Below are positions 1-12,473 of a stretch of DNA of 64,000 nucleotides, piece after piece (position 1 is the stretch's first letter; the number at the start of each line of letters is the position of its first letter). Location: contig CAWFME010000005.1 in NCBI GenBank assembly GCA_963816955.1, positions 310,001 through 374,000 of the forward strand, written 5' to 3'. Below the pieces are notes generated by a model. The model was given only the letters and a program-made list of their open reading frames with translations, was not told the DNA's origin and searched no databases. The position numbers and the translations under genes were made by a program. This DNA is from DATFQI01 sp963816955. GTDB taxonomy: Bacteria > Actinomycetota > Thermoleophilia > Solirubrobacterales > Solirubrobacteraceae.

Positions 1-335
1 TCGCCGCGCAGGGCGTCGGCCGCGGCCTGCTCGGCCTGCCGGTGCAGCGCCTGCTCGCGCCGGGCGCGGTAGCCCGCGGCGTCGACGACGACCCGCTGCA
101 CGCCGCCGCGGCCCGCGTCGCGGTTGGCCACCTTGAAGGCCAGGTGCTGGACGGCGTCGATGGTCTGGCCGTGGCGCCCGATGAACAGGCCCATGTCGTC
201 GCCCTCGAGCACACCGCGGATGCCCTCGTCGGTCTCCTCGACGTGCACCTCCGCGTCGAGGCCGAGCGCCTCGCCCACGGTCTCGAGCACCTCGCGCACC
301 CGCTCGACGGGGCTCTCCGGTCGCTGATCGCTCAT
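1..335 (-). CDS. khpB: KhpB/Jag-type RNA-binding protein (partial, 3' end outside window)
   Basis: The leftward reading frame starts at ATG 335-333 and runs off the window edge, so only about 111 N-terminal residues are visible. An acidic N-terminus is followed by a KH-type segment with GLFIGRHGQTIDAVQ, the GxxIGxxGxxI pattern of the Jag/KhpB (SpoIIIJ-associated) family. The R3H domain expected at the C-terminus would lie outside the window. Its start overlaps the yidC stop by 4 bases (ATGA), which fixes the start and implies translational coupling. The rpmH-rnpA-yidD-yidC-khpB order is the usual one beside bacterial origins. KhpB proteins bind RNA and affect cell division and envelope homeostasis in Gram-positives; the exact role here is inferred. 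Confidence 0.88.
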   Translation of the reverse strand, partial: MSDQRPESPVERVREVLETVGEALGLDAEVHVEETDEGIRGVLEGDDMGLFIGRHGQTIDAVQHLAFKVANRDAGRGGVQRVVVDAAGYRARREQALHRQAEQAAADALRG

Positions 336-1258
336 CGTCTCCTCCCCGAGCGTTTCTTCTTGCGTCGCGGCGGCGCCGGCGGCGGGCCGCTCGGCCGCCC
401 CTTGGGCTCGTTGCCGGCCACGGCCGGCTTCGCGGTCGCCCGCGGCTTCGGGCCCTTCGACCCCTTCCCGTCGCCGTCGTCGTCGTCATCCTCGCCCCGC
501 AGGCGCTTGAGCATGTCCCCGAGGCCCTCCGACTCGCTCCCCGGCGGCCGCAGCGGCCCGAGCCGCTTGCGCACGATCGCCTGCTGCACGATCGTCCACA
601 GGTTCGTCGTGATCCAGTAGACGAGCAGGCCGGCCGGGAACTGCCAGACGAACAGCACGAAGAAGAACGGCAGCGCGAGGAAGATCATCCGCTGCGTCTT
701 GTCCGTCGTGGTCGACATCAGCAGCGTCGAGGCGAGCTGCGAGCCGACGTAGAGCACGATCAGGGTCACGAGCACCCAGCCGTACGTCCGGTTGGTCAGG
801 TCCGGGACGAAGAGGAACTGCGCGTCGCCGCCCTCACCGCACGGCACGGGGTTCGCCGTGCCCGGCGGGTTGATCTCCGGGCAGATGTCCTCGCGCAGGT
901 CGCCCTGGAGCATGTAGAACAGCGACAGGAAGACCGGGAGCTGCGCCACCATCGGCAGGCACGAGGCGAACGGGTTCACCTTGTTCTCCCGGTAGAAGCG
1001 CATCATCTCCTGGTTGAGGCGCTCCTTGTCGTTCTTGTACTTCGTCTGCAGCTTCTTGATCTCGGGCTGCAGCCGCGCCATCGACTGCATCGACTTGAAC
1101 TGCTTGAGCGTCAACGGCAGCAGGAGCATGCGGATCAGGACCGTCAAGGCCACGATCGCCATGCCCCAGCCGAGGCCGAGATCGTGGAAGAACACGAGGA
1201 TCGCGCCGAAGAAGTCGATCAGCGGCTGGAGTGGGTTACCGACGGCGAACATCTGCAT
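332..1258 (-). CDS. yidC: Membrane protein insertase YidC/OxaA
   Basis: A 308-residue polytopic protein of the YidC/Oxa1/Alb3 family, which inserts and folds membrane proteins alone or with SecYEG. A first membrane segment near residues 27-47 contains VLIRMLLLPLT, with the conserved Arg of the hydrophilic groove. It is followed by the cytoplasmic helical hairpin (about 50-95, Lys/Arg-rich) and NPFASCLPMVAQLPVF at the next membrane segment, then three more membrane segments to about residue 225. The C-terminal 70 residues are acidic, then strongly basic, ending in an Arg/Lys tail suited to ribosome contact. The long periplasmic domain of Proteobacterial YidC is absent, as in Gram-positives. 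It lies 6 bases downstream of yidD and overlaps khpB by 4. Confidence 0.95.
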   Translation of the reverse strand: MQMFAVGNPLQPLIDFFGAILVFFHDLGLGWGMAIVALTVLIRMLLLPLTLKQFKSMQSMARLQPEIKKLQTKYKNDKERLNQEMMRFYRENKVNPFASCLPMVAQLPVFLSLFYMLQGDLREDICPEINPPGTANPVPCGEGGDAQFLFVPDLTNRTYGWVLVTLIVLYVGSQLASTLLMSTTTDKTQRMIFLALPFFFVLFVWQFPAGLLVYWITTNLWTIVQQAIVRKRLGPLRPPGSESEGLGDMLKRLRGEDDDDDGDGKGSKGPKPRATAKPAVAGNEPKGRPSGPPPAPPRRKKKRSGRRR

Positions 1259-1264
1259 GAAGGC

Positions 1265-1528
1265 TCAGGAGTGTGACGCAGGGGTGCGGGGCTCTCGGAA
1301 CAGCGTCTGCGCCGAGACCGGGTCGTAGCCGCCGTGGCTGAACGGGTTGCACCGCAGCAGCCGCCAGGCGGCCAGCACGGCGCCGCGCAGTATGCCGTAG
1401 CGCTCGACCGCCTGCATCGCGTACGCGGAGCAGGTCGGGTGGTACTTGCAGCGCCGCGGCAGCGCCGGCGAGATCGCGCGCTGGTAGAAGCGGATCGGCG
1501 CGAGGAGGATCCGGGTCGCCAGGCTCAC
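1265..1528 (-). CDS. yidD: Membrane protein insertion efficiency factor YidD
   Basis: An 87-residue protein with the family core RCKYHPTCSAYAMQAVERYG and RLLRCNPFSHGGYDPV, including the conserved Cys residues. YidD is a small inner-face membrane-associated protein that assists insertion next to YidC. Its start overlaps the rnpA stop by 4 bases, and it sits in the conserved order rnpA-yidD-yidC, so it is probably co-transcribed and translationally coupled with both. Confidence 0.95.
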   Translation of the reverse strand: MSLATRILLAPIRFYQRAISPALPRRCKYHPTCSAYAMQAVERYGILRGAVLAAWRLLRCNPFSHGGYDPVSAQTLFREPRTPASHS

Positions 1529-1908
1529 GACTGCTTCGCGCCGCCCATGCCGTCGACGAGCTCGGCCAGCGACCGGCGCACGCCGCCGCTCCCCTCGCGC
1601 TCGGCCAGGCCCTTCGCGTCCGGGCGCGCGACGACCACGTAGTCCGAGTCGGCGGGGAGCCGCTCGGCCTCCTCCCAGAACGCCTCGCGCAGCACCCGCT
1701 TCACGCGCGTGCGGTCGACCGCCCCGCCGACGCGGCGCGACACGGAGAGGCCGAGGCGCGGACCCTCATCAGCCCCTTCCGCGCGGGGGAATGCATAAAG
1801 CACGAGGTACCGGTTGGCCTTCGAGCGGCCCTGCCGGTAGACGCGCTCGAACTCGGCGCTGCGTGACAGCCGGCGTCGGCGGCGCCCGCCGCCCGCGGCG
1901 CCGGTCAC
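1525..1908 (-). CDS. rnpA: Ribonuclease P protein component
   Basis: A 127-residue basic protein; with the RNase P RNA it removes 5' leaders from pre-tRNAs. It shows the family core: LSRSAEFERVYRQGRSKANR near the N-terminus, LGLSVSRRVGGAVDRTRVKR (the RNR-like RNA-binding helix) in the middle, and DYVVVARPDAKGL towards the C-terminus. The reading frame is open far upstream, but the family length and the context support GTG at 1908-1906, whose first base is the last base of the rpmH stop (TAGTG). Longer starts would run through rpmH in another frame and are rejected. Confidence 0.93.
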   Translation of the reverse strand: MTGAAGGGRRRRRLSRSAEFERVYRQGRSKANRYLVLYAFPRAEGADEGPRLGLSVSRRVGGAVDRTRVKRVLREAFWEEAERLPADSDYVVVARPDAKGLAEREGSGGVRRSLAELVDGMGGAKQS

Positions 1909-2042
1909 TAGACCGTCAGCCGCTTGCGGCCCTTGTCGCGACGGCGCTTCAGGACGATGCGGCCGGCGCGCGTCTGCATACGGGCGCGGAATCCGTGGGT
2001 CCGGGCGCGCTTGCGCTTCTTGGGCTGGTAGGTGCGCTTCAC
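1908..2042 (-). CDS. rpmH: 50S ribosomal protein L34
   Basis: A 44-residue, extremely Arg/Lys-rich protein with the near-invariant L34 sequence KRTYQPKKRKRARTHGFRAR and a RRRDKGRKRL tail. The start is GTG at 2042-2040, immediately before KRTYQP. The reading frame continues upstream without stops but shows no homology there. L34 is the first gene of the leftward rpmH-rnpA-yidD-yidC-khpB unit and is divergent from dnaA, the usual arrangement at oriC. Confidence 0.96.
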   Translation of the reverse strand: MKRTYQPKKRKRARTHGFRARMQTRAGRIVLKRRRDKGRKRLTV

Positions 2043-2355
2043 GTTGGATGCTCCTCGAGTCTGGCCGGACCGCGCAGCCGCAACCGGCCGCGACGGCTCG
2101 TCGGCGCACCCAGGATACAAGGGTGGCGGCGGCGCACAGGGTTGTGCACACGCCGCGCACAGCCCTCCACACACGGCCCGCGCACGATTCTCACGCGTTT
2201 TGCACGGTCCTTCTCGCGGGCCCTCTCCAGGCCCTCTCGCCGGCCACGTGCCGTTGCTATGTTTGCCGCCGCCCGGCGATTTCCGCCCTCGCCCGGCGTC
2301 TCTCGCTTCTCGCTTCCGCCCCACCTCCGCCTGGAGGAGGCTGCTCCGCGCACCC
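2043..2355. promoter_or_regulatory. rpmH-dnaA divergent intergenic region with a DnaA-box-like site
   Basis: This 313-base gap separates the leftward rpmH unit from dnaA and must carry both promoters. It contains TTGTGCACA at 2142-2150, which matches the actinobacterial DnaA box form TTGTNCACA and has a palindromic core, so it reads as a box on both strands. At 2255-2263 there is TGC followed by TATGTT, an extended -10-like element about 90 bases before the dnaA start; no convincing -35 is visible. Open reading frames through this gap are Arg-rich shadows. It could be part of a bipartite origin with the dnaA-dnaN gap. Confidence 0.5.
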
Positions 2356-3693
2356 GTGTCCGACGACCACCTCCACCACGCATGGCACCGCATCCAGCAG
2401 GAGCTGCGGACCGCGGTCGGCGAGTCCACCTGGCACATCTGGCTGGAGCCGCTCGCCGCGCGCTCGCTCGAGGCCGGCGTGCTGGTCGTCGAGGCTCCCG
2501 ACGCGATCCGCCCCTGGGTCGCCGGTCGCTTCGCGCGCGCGCTGCGGGCGTGCACCGAAGCCGTGCTCGGCCCGGGCGTCCGCCTCGACCTGGTCGCCAC
2601 GGGTGAGGGCATCCGTGCCACGGGCCCCGCGCCGCCGCCGCAGGGCGCGGTGATCGCGGCCGGATCGGCCTTCAACCCGCGCTTCACGTTCGACCAGTTC
2701 GTCATCGGCGACGGCAACCGGCTCGCCCACGCGGCGGCGCTCGCCGTCGCCGAGATGCCCGGCCTCGCCTACAACCCGCTCTTCATCTGCGGCCCGCCCG
2801 GGCTCGGCAAGACGCACCTGCTGCACTCGATCGCGAACTACGTGCGCGACAACCTCGCCGGCATGTCCGTGCTCTACACGACCGCCGAGGCGTTCACCGA
2901 CCAGTTCGTCGGCGCGCTCCAGAGCGGCGCCATCGAGGCGTTCAAGTCGGCCTACCGCAACGTCGACGTGCTGCTCGTCGACGACGTGCAGTTCCTGCAG
3001 AGCAAGGCGCGCACCGAGCAGGAGTTCTTCCACACCTTCAACGCCCTCCACGGCGCCGGCGCCCAGCTCGTGCTCACCTCCGACCGCCTGCCGCGCGACA
3101 TGGGCGCGCTCGAGGACCGGCTGCGCGAGCGCTTCGAGTCGGGCCTGGTCACGGACGTCCGCCACCCCGACGCCTCCACCAGGCTGACCGTGCTGCGCAA
3201 GCGCGCGCAGCAGGACGAGCTCGCGATCGCCGACGACGCCCTCGAGACGATCGCCGCCCGCGTCGCCGCCAACCTGCGCACGCTCGAGGGCGCGCTCATC
3301 CGCGTGGTCGCCTTCGGCTCGCTGACCGGCCGCGCCGTCACCGCCGAGCTCGCCGGCGAGGTGCTCGACGGGCTCTACCCCGGCCTCAAGCCCTCGCGCG
3401 CGCACACCGTGCGCGAGATCCAGGAGCAGACCGCCGACGCGTTCGGCGTCTCCCTCGAGCAGTTGCTGTCCTCGAGCCGCGGCGCCGCGGTCGCGTGGCC
3501 GCGCCAGGTCGCCATGTACCTCGCGCGTGAGCTCACGGACCAGTCCCTGCCCGCGATCGGGCGGGAGTTCGGCGGGCGCAACCACACCACCGTCATGCAC
3601 GCGTGCCGCCGCACCGCGGCGCGCATCGCGGAGGACCCGGAGGCCTACGAGACCATCCGCCGGCTCACCGAGCAGCTCGGCGGCACGGAATGA
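2356..3693 (+). CDS. dnaA: Chromosomal replication initiator protein DnaA
   Basis: A 445-residue AAA+ ATPase that binds DnaA boxes and opens the origin. Domain I (about 1-80) includes STWHIWLEPL. The linker is short and no large domain II is present. Domain III has FNPRFTFDQFVIGDGNRLAH, Walker A GPPGLGKTHLL near residue 150, Walker B VLLVDDVQFL and the sensor motif. Domain IV ends with SLPAIGREFGGRNHTTVMHA, the DnaA-box-binding helix-turn-helix. GTG at 2356 gives the normal domain I N-terminus; the frame extends upstream to 2032 but that part is low-complexity and shadows the intergenic region. The neighbours rpmH and dnaN confirm the identity. Confidence 0.97.
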   Translation: MSDDHLHHAWHRIQQELRTAVGESTWHIWLEPLAARSLEAGVLVVEAPDAIRPWVAGRFARALRACTEAVLGPGVRLDLVATGEGIRATGPAPPPQGAVIAAGSAFNPRFTFDQFVIGDGNRLAHAAALAVAEMPGLAYNPLFICGPPGLGKTHLLHSIANYVRDNLAGMSVLYTTAEAFTDQFVGALQSGAIEAFKSAYRNVDVLLVDDVQFLQSKARTEQEFFHTFNALHGAGAQLVLTSDRLPRDMGALEDRLRERFESGLVTDVRHPDASTRLTVLRKRAQQDELAIADDALETIAARVAANLRTLEGALIRVVAFGSLTGRAVTAELAGEVLDGLYPGLKPSRAHTVREIQEQTADAFGVSLEQLLSSSRGAAVAWPRQVAMYLARELTDQSLPAIGREFGGRNHTTVMHACRRTAARIAEDPEAYETIRRLTEQLGGTE

Positions 3694-3872
3694 GTCCGGC
3701 CCGCATGGAAGACTCCGGAGGTTCATCCACAGGTCATGCACACGGTTGGCGGGAATCAGAACCCCGCCCGCCCTGGGACCGAGCGAGATGTGCACACCAT
3801 CCACACCCCTTAAGACCCTGAATTGGAACTCTTCTCCCTCACCATCGATGACGTGAACGCGAGGCAGGCGCG
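3694..3872. other. oriC: Candidate origin of replication (dnaA-dnaN intergenic region)
   Basis: This 179-base gap between dnaA and dnaN is where actinobacterial oriC usually lies. It holds four DnaA-box-like 9-mers on the plus strand: TCATCCACA (3723-3731), TCATGCACA (3734-3742), ATGTGCACA (3788-3796) and CCATCCACA (3797-3805). The first pair begins 11 bases apart, about one helical turn, and the second pair abuts. Just after them, about 3806-3840, is the most AT-rich stretch of the gap, a possible unwinding element. The gap is short compared with Streptomyces or Mycobacterium origins, so the upstream rpmH-dnaA box may also contribute. Confidence 0.55.
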
Positions 3873-4982
3873 ATGAAGATCGAGACCAAGCGCGACGCCC
3901 TGTTCGCCCAACTGCAGACCGTGACCCGCGCGGCGTCCACCCGCAGCGCCGTGCAGGCGCTGTCGGGCGTGCACGTCCAGGCGCGCTCCGGCGCCGTCGA
4001 GCTGCGTGCGACCGACATGGAGATCGGCCTGCGGGTCCCGCTCGAGGGCGAGATCGTCCGCGACGGCGCCGTCGTGCTGCCGGCGCGCCTGCTCGTCGAC
4101 GTCGTGCGGGCGCTGCCCGGCGAGGACGTCACGCTCGAGCTCCGCCCGTCCGAGCAGGACGTGGAGCTGGTGGGCGGGGCGGCGACGTTCCACATCCGCA
4201 CGCTGCGGCTCGAGGACTTCCCGCCCTTCCCGGAGACCGACGCCGACGGCCGCGTCCAGGTGCCGGGTCCCGCGTTCGTCGAGACGGTGCTGAAGGTGGC
4301 CCGCTCGGCGTCGCGCGACGAGACGCGCCCCGTGCTGACCGGCATCCTCGTCTCGGCCGGCGGCGAGGAGCTGCGGATGGTCGCCACGGACTCCTATCGC
4401 CTGTCGGTCAAGGAGACGCGGCTCGACGCGCCGCTGGACGGGTCGTTCGAGGCCAACGTGCCGGCGCGCGCGCTGCAGGAGCTGACGCGGATCGTCCAGC
4501 ACGGCGCCGCGGACGCGCTCGCCGTCTCCGTGCGCGCCAACCAGGTCGTCTTCGAGGCGGCCGGCGTGGTGCTGTCCTCGCGGCTGATCGACGGCCAGTT
4601 CCCGAACTACCGTCAGCTGCTGCCGGACGCCTACGAGCACGAGCTGCAGCTCGCCGGCACGGAGATCACCGAGGTCGTGCGGCGCATCTCGCTGCTGGCC
4701 CAGAAGAACGCGCCGCTGCGCCTCGCCTTCTCGGAGGGGGAGCTGACGGTGTCGGCGCGCACCCCGGACGTCGGCGAGGCGCGCGAGACCGTTCCTGTTC
4801 CGTTCGCCGGCGAACCACTCGAGATCGGCTTCAACCCCGAGTTCCTGCGCGACGGCCTGGAGGCGATGGAGGGCGGCGACGTGCTGCTCAAGCTGATCTC
4901 GCCGCTGCGGCCCGGCCTGATCCAGGCCGCGGACGGCAGCGGCTTCCAGTATCTCCTGATGCCGATCCGCCTCAACGTCTGA
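3873..4982 (+). CDS. dnaN: DNA polymerase III sliding clamp (beta subunit)
   Basis: A 369-residue protein of normal length for the beta clamp, which forms a ring dimer and tethers DNA polymerase III. The three clamp subdomains can be followed: N-terminal with LSGVHVQARSGAVELRATDM, central with RDETRPVLTGILVSAGGEEL and VATDSYRLSVKE, and C-terminal with EPLEIGFNPEFLRDGLEAM ending in QYLLMPIRLNV, the MP(I/V/M)R(L) tail that forms part of the peptide-binding pocket. ATG 3873 is preceded by a GAGG-like ribosome site. It is followed after 10 bases by recF. Confidence 0.97.
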   Translation: MKIETKRDALFAQLQTVTRAASTRSAVQALSGVHVQARSGAVELRATDMEIGLRVPLEGEIVRDGAVVLPARLLVDVVRALPGEDVTLELRPSEQDVELVGGAATFHIRTLRLEDFPPFPETDADGRVQVPGPAFVETVLKVARSASRDETRPVLTGILVSAGGEELRMVATDSYRLSVKETRLDAPLDGSFEANVPARALQELTRIVQHGAADALAVSVRANQVVFEAAGVVLSSRLIDGQFPNYRQLLPDAYEHELQLAGTEITEVVRRISLLAQKNAPLRLAFSEGELTVSARTPDVGEARETVPVPFAGEPLEIGFNPEFLRDGLEAMEGGDVLLKLISPLRPGLIQAADGSGFQYLLMPIRLNV

Positions 4983-4992
4983 CCCCGCCGCC

Positions 4993-6117
4993 GTGAACGC
5001 CACCCGCCTCCAGCTGCGGGACTTCCGCAGCTATGAGCGCGGGGAGCTGCGGCTCGGGCCCGGGGTCACCGTCGTCTCCGGCCCCAACGGCGCGGGCAAG
5101 ACGAACCTGCTCGAGGCGCTGTACTTCGCCTGCACCGGCCGCTCGTGCAGGACCGCCAATGAGCGCGAGGTCGTGCGTTTCGGCGCCGACCTCACGCGGC
5201 TGGTGCTCGAGGCCGCCGACGAGCGCGGCGCCCACGAGATCAGCGTCGGCTTCCAGCCCGGCGAGGCCAAGCGGCTGAAGGTCGACGGGGCGGACGTCGA
5301 GCGCCTCACCGACGTCTCGGCCCGGCCGCTGGTGTCCGTGTTCCTGCCCGACCGGCTCGAGCTCGTGCTCGGGGCACCCGCGCTGCGCCGCGCCCACCTG
5401 GACCAGGTCGTCGCCGCCCTGTGGCCGGCGCGGGCCGGCACCCGGCGCGCCTACGCGGCCGCGCTCGGCCAGCGCAACGCGCTGATCTCCGGGATCCGCG
5501 CCGGGCGGGCGGGCCGCGGCTCGCTGCCGGCCTGGGACGCCGAGCTCGCCCGCCACGGGATCGCGCTGATGCGCGACCGCGCCGAGGCGGTCGAGCGCCT
5601 GCGGCCGCGCTTCGTCACCCACGCGGCCGACGTCGGGCTGGAGGGCGATGCCGAGCTCGCCTACCGGCCGCGCTCGAAGGCGCAGGACGCGGAGACGCTG
5701 GCGGCGGAGCTGGCCGAGCGCGTCGACGGCGACGTGGAGCGCGGCTTCACAGGCCACGGGCCGCACCGCGACGACCTGGCCTTCCGCCGGGCGGGCCGCG
5801 AGCTGCGGACCTACGGGTCGCGCGGGCAGCAGCGGCTAGGACTGCTCGCGCTGCTGCTCGCCGAGCGCGCCGAGCTGGCGGCGGAGCGCGGCGCCCCGCC
5901 GCTGATGCTGCTCGACGACGTGATGTCCGAGCTCGACGCAAGCCGGCGCGAGCGGCTCGTGGAGGTCCTGCGCGCCGGTGGGCAGTCCGTGATCACCACG
6001 ACCGACCTCTCGCACGTGCCCGGCGCCGAGGAGGCCGACGTGGAGCGCGTGGCGATCGCCGGCGGCCGGATCCTCCAGGCCGCGCCCCTCGAGAGCCTCG
6101 CCGGGCGGCCCGCATGA
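4993..6117 (+). CDS. recF: DNA replication and repair protein RecF
   Basis: A 374-residue SMC-like ATPase that, with RecO and RecR, loads RecA at single-strand gaps. Walker A GPNGAGKTN is near residue 30, the family motif VFLPDRLELVLG is mid-protein, the ABC signature-like YGSRGQQRLGLLALLLAE comes later, and Walker B LMLLDDVMSELD is near residue 300. The GTG start at 4993 gives the characteristic N-terminus LQLRDFRSYE. It sits in the dnaA-dnaN-recF-gyrB order, and the stop overlaps the dciA start by 4 bases (ATGA). Confidence 0.96.
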   Translation: MNATRLQLRDFRSYERGELRLGPGVTVVSGPNGAGKTNLLEALYFACTGRSCRTANEREVVRFGADLTRLVLEAADERGAHEISVGFQPGEAKRLKVDGADVERLTDVSARPLVSVFLPDRLELVLGAPALRRAHLDQVVAALWPARAGTRRAYAAALGQRNALISGIRAGRAGRGSLPAWDAELARHGIALMRDRAEAVERLRPRFVTHAADVGLEGDAELAYRPRSKAQDAETLAAELAERVDGDVERGFTGHGPHRDDLAFRRAGRELRTYGSRGQQRLGLLALLLAERAELAAERGAPPLMLLDDVMSELDASRRERLVEVLRAGGQSVITTTDLSHVPGAEEADVERVAIAGGRILQAAPLESLAGRPA

Positions 6118-6416
6118 GGCGCCGCGGCCCGCGGCCCGTCGGTCTGGCGCTCGACTCGGTGACCGGCGCGCTTGCGCCCGCAACGGTGCTGGCGGCGGTC
6201 CAGCGGGTGTGGCCGGAGGTCGTCGGGGAGCAGGTGGCGCGCGCGGCGACGCCCGTATCGGAGCACGACGGGGTGGTGAAGGTCGCGTGCCAGGCGTCGG
6301 TGTGGGCGGACCATCTGGCCCTGATGTCCGAGGACATCGTCGCGGGGCTCAACGCCGCGCTCGGGCGGCCCGCCGTGCGGCGCATCCGGACCGACGCGAC
6401 GGGGTGGCGCGGCTGA
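6114..6416 (+). CDS. dciA: DciA-like (DUF721) replication protein
   Basis: A 100-residue protein of the DUF721/DciA family between recF and gyrB, the standard actinobacterial position. DciA is the ancestral bacterial loader or partner of the replicative helicase DnaB. The segment VQRVWPEVVGEQVARAATPV, followed by VKVACQASVWADHLALM, is the family signature (W-x-x-V-V-G and the later W-A-x-x-L). The ATG at 6114 overlaps the recF stop by 4 bases. It is shorter than many family members because it is essentially only the DUF721 domain without a long extension. Confidence 0.88.
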   Translation: MRRRGPRPVGLALDSVTGALAPATVLAAVQRVWPEVVGEQVARAATPVSEHDGVVKVACQASVWADHLALMSEDIVAGLNAALGRPAVRRIRTDATGWRG

Positions 6417-6506
6417 GCCCGCCGAGAGCTCGGGCCGGCGTGCCAGAAATGTTGCGATTTGCAGCACTTTCGTGACAGGTGAGGAGGGGGTTCCAGGGGG
6501 TCTCCC

Positions 6507-6515
6507 TGCTACACT
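6507..6515 (+). promoter_or_regulatory. Extended -10 element upstream of gyrB
   Basis: TGC followed by TACACT at 6507-6515 resembles an extended -10 promoter for the housekeeping sigma factor. Transcription would start near 6522 and give a leader of about 75 bases before the gyrB ATG at 6597. No good -35 is visible at 16-18 bases. The 180-base gap before gyrB otherwise holds nothing recognisable. Confidence 0.35.
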
Positions 6516-6596
6516 TATGGGCACGTGAAGACCCGCCCCGGCCGCGAGCGGAGCCGCTCGGTCGCCGGGGCGTCGTCTTGTCAACGACGGAGGCAC

Positions 6597-9023
<2,427 letters not shown>

Positions 9024-9026
9024 GCC

Positions 9027-11630
<2,604 letters not shown>

Positions 11631-11681
11631 TCGCGCGCCACCGCGCCGCTTCGGCGTGGTGGCCGTCCCCGCCATTCGCTA

Positions 11682-11880
11682 CTCTGGCAAGACCAGAGAA
11701 AGGGGGTGGTCCGAAGTTGAGTGACAGTTATTCCGGGACCCTGGAGGTGTCCGGCCGCTAGAGCGACCGGAGCTGGGCCCGCGCAAGCGGAATCCAAACC
11801 GTGACACCGCCGGCAGCGGTGCTGGAGCTGGTCCCCCCAGCCGTTAGATCGCCGAAGCCGGCACAGTCCAGCAAGTAGTG
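11682..11880 (+). ncRNA. Unidentified structured RNA candidate between gyrA and a bidirectional terminator
   Basis: The 289-base gap after gyrA holds many nested complementary segments on the plus strand. There is a hairpin CTCTGG-caaga-CCAGAG (11682-11698), long-range pairs GGGACC (11735-11740) with GGTCCC (11830-11835) and GGTGTC (11746-11751) with GACACC (11803-11808). There is also a GNRA-capped hairpin CCGC-GCAA-GCGG (11779-11790), CACCGC-cggca-GCGGTG (11805-11821) and GCCG-aagc-CGGC (11851-11862). The GGTGTC/GACACC and CACCGC/GCGGTG pairings overlap, so they are mutually exclusive. A 14-codon frame (TTG 11717 to TAG 11761), preceded by AAAGGGGG, lies inside. I do not recognise a known RNA family and see no tRNA here; it could be a gyrA 3' UTR element or an independent small RNA. 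Confidence 0.4.
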
Positions 11881-11881
11881 A

Positions 11882-11913
11882 CGAGGGCGTCGTGTGTCGA
11901 CACGACGCCCTCG
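11882..11913. terminator. Perfect 13-bp hairpin, likely bidirectional terminator
   Basis: CGAGGGCGTCGTG (11882-11894) and its exact complement CACGACGCCCTCG (11901-11913) flank a 6-base loop. It lies between the end of the rightward gyrA/structured-RNA unit and the stop of the leftward UspA-like gene at 11920, so it can serve both strands. The T-tract is weak, as usual in high-GC genomes. Confidence 0.8.
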
Positions 11914-11919
11914 GTCGTT

Positions 11920-12366
11920 CTAGCCGGTTCCGCCGCTGCCCGGGCCGCCGACGACGGTCACGCGGTCCGGCAGGCGCTCGCGCTGCGGGGTGATGACCGA
12001 CACCGGAAGCCCCAGCCGCTCCACCTGGTGCGGCAGGTCCCGTCGCAGCCACGCCGACACGCGGCGCGGCAGCGTCGAGATCACGATCTCGTCGACGTCC
12101 TGCTCCTCGATCGTTCGGCGGATCGCGTCGAGCGGATCCTCGCCCTCGGCGGAGAGACCTGTCACCGGGCCCCCGGCCGCGCGTTCGATGAGCGGGATGG
12201 CAAGCTCGAGCGTCCAGTCCGCCGACCCGCCGCTGGCGTCGGGGATCAGCAGCACGAACTCGGTGGGCCTCGCGCGGGCGAGCCGCCCGACCTCCTCGAG
12301 CAGGTCGGGCGTCGCCGCGGTGCGGTTGGCGACGACGAGGACACGACGCGTGGAAGCGTTCTCCAT
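11920..12366 (-). CDS. Universal stress protein-like (UspA fold) protein
   Basis: A 148-residue protein starting at ATG 12366-12364, preceded by GGAGGA at good spacing. The N-terminus RRVLVVANRTAATPDL and the C-terminal LPVSVITPQRERL fit the alternating beta-alpha Rossmann-like fold of UspA-like proteins. The region VDEIVISTLPRRVSAWLRRD resembles the strand-helix around the nucleotide loop, but the canonical G-x2-G-x9-G(S/T) ATP motif is not clear, so ATP binding is uncertain. It lies about 100 bases downstream of the HNH gene on the same strand and converges on gyrA. Function is inferred from fold-like features only. Confidence 0.6.
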   Translation of the reverse strand: MENASTRRVLVVANRTAATPDLLEEVGRLARARPTEFVLLIPDASGGSADWTLELAIPLIERAAGGPVTGLSAEGEDPLDAIRRTIEEQDVDEIVISTLPRRVSAWLRRDLPHQVERLGLPVSVITPQRERLPDRVTVVGGPGSGGTG

Positions 12367-12433
12367 CGTTCCTCCTCTCGGACGTACCGATGATCCCACC
12401 GCGACGAGCAAGAGGCAACGGTCTCGTCTGCCG

Positions 12434-12463
12434 GGCGGGCGTGCTTCTTCGTCGCCGCCCGCC
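12434..12463 (-). terminator. Candidate terminator hairpin after the HNH gene
   Basis: On the plus strand GGCGGGCG (12434-12441) is complementary to CGCCCGCC (12456-12463) with a 14-base loop. It sits just past the stop of the leftward HNH gene (12474). The loop is long and no T-run follows, so it may only attenuate transcription into the UspA-like gene. Confidence 0.35.
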
Positions 12464-12473
12464 TTCGGCGACG

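Noticed and set aside
11699..11720. T-box leader, because of GGGGGTGGTCCG
   Set aside because: The T-box core TGGNACCGCG is not matched and no aminoacyl-tRNA synthetase or amino-acid gene follows.
11631..11919. tRNA-Ile/tRNA-Ala genes after gyrA, as in many actinobacteria
   Set aside because: No cloverleaf, T-loop (GGTTCGAATCC-like) or CCA end can be found on either strand.
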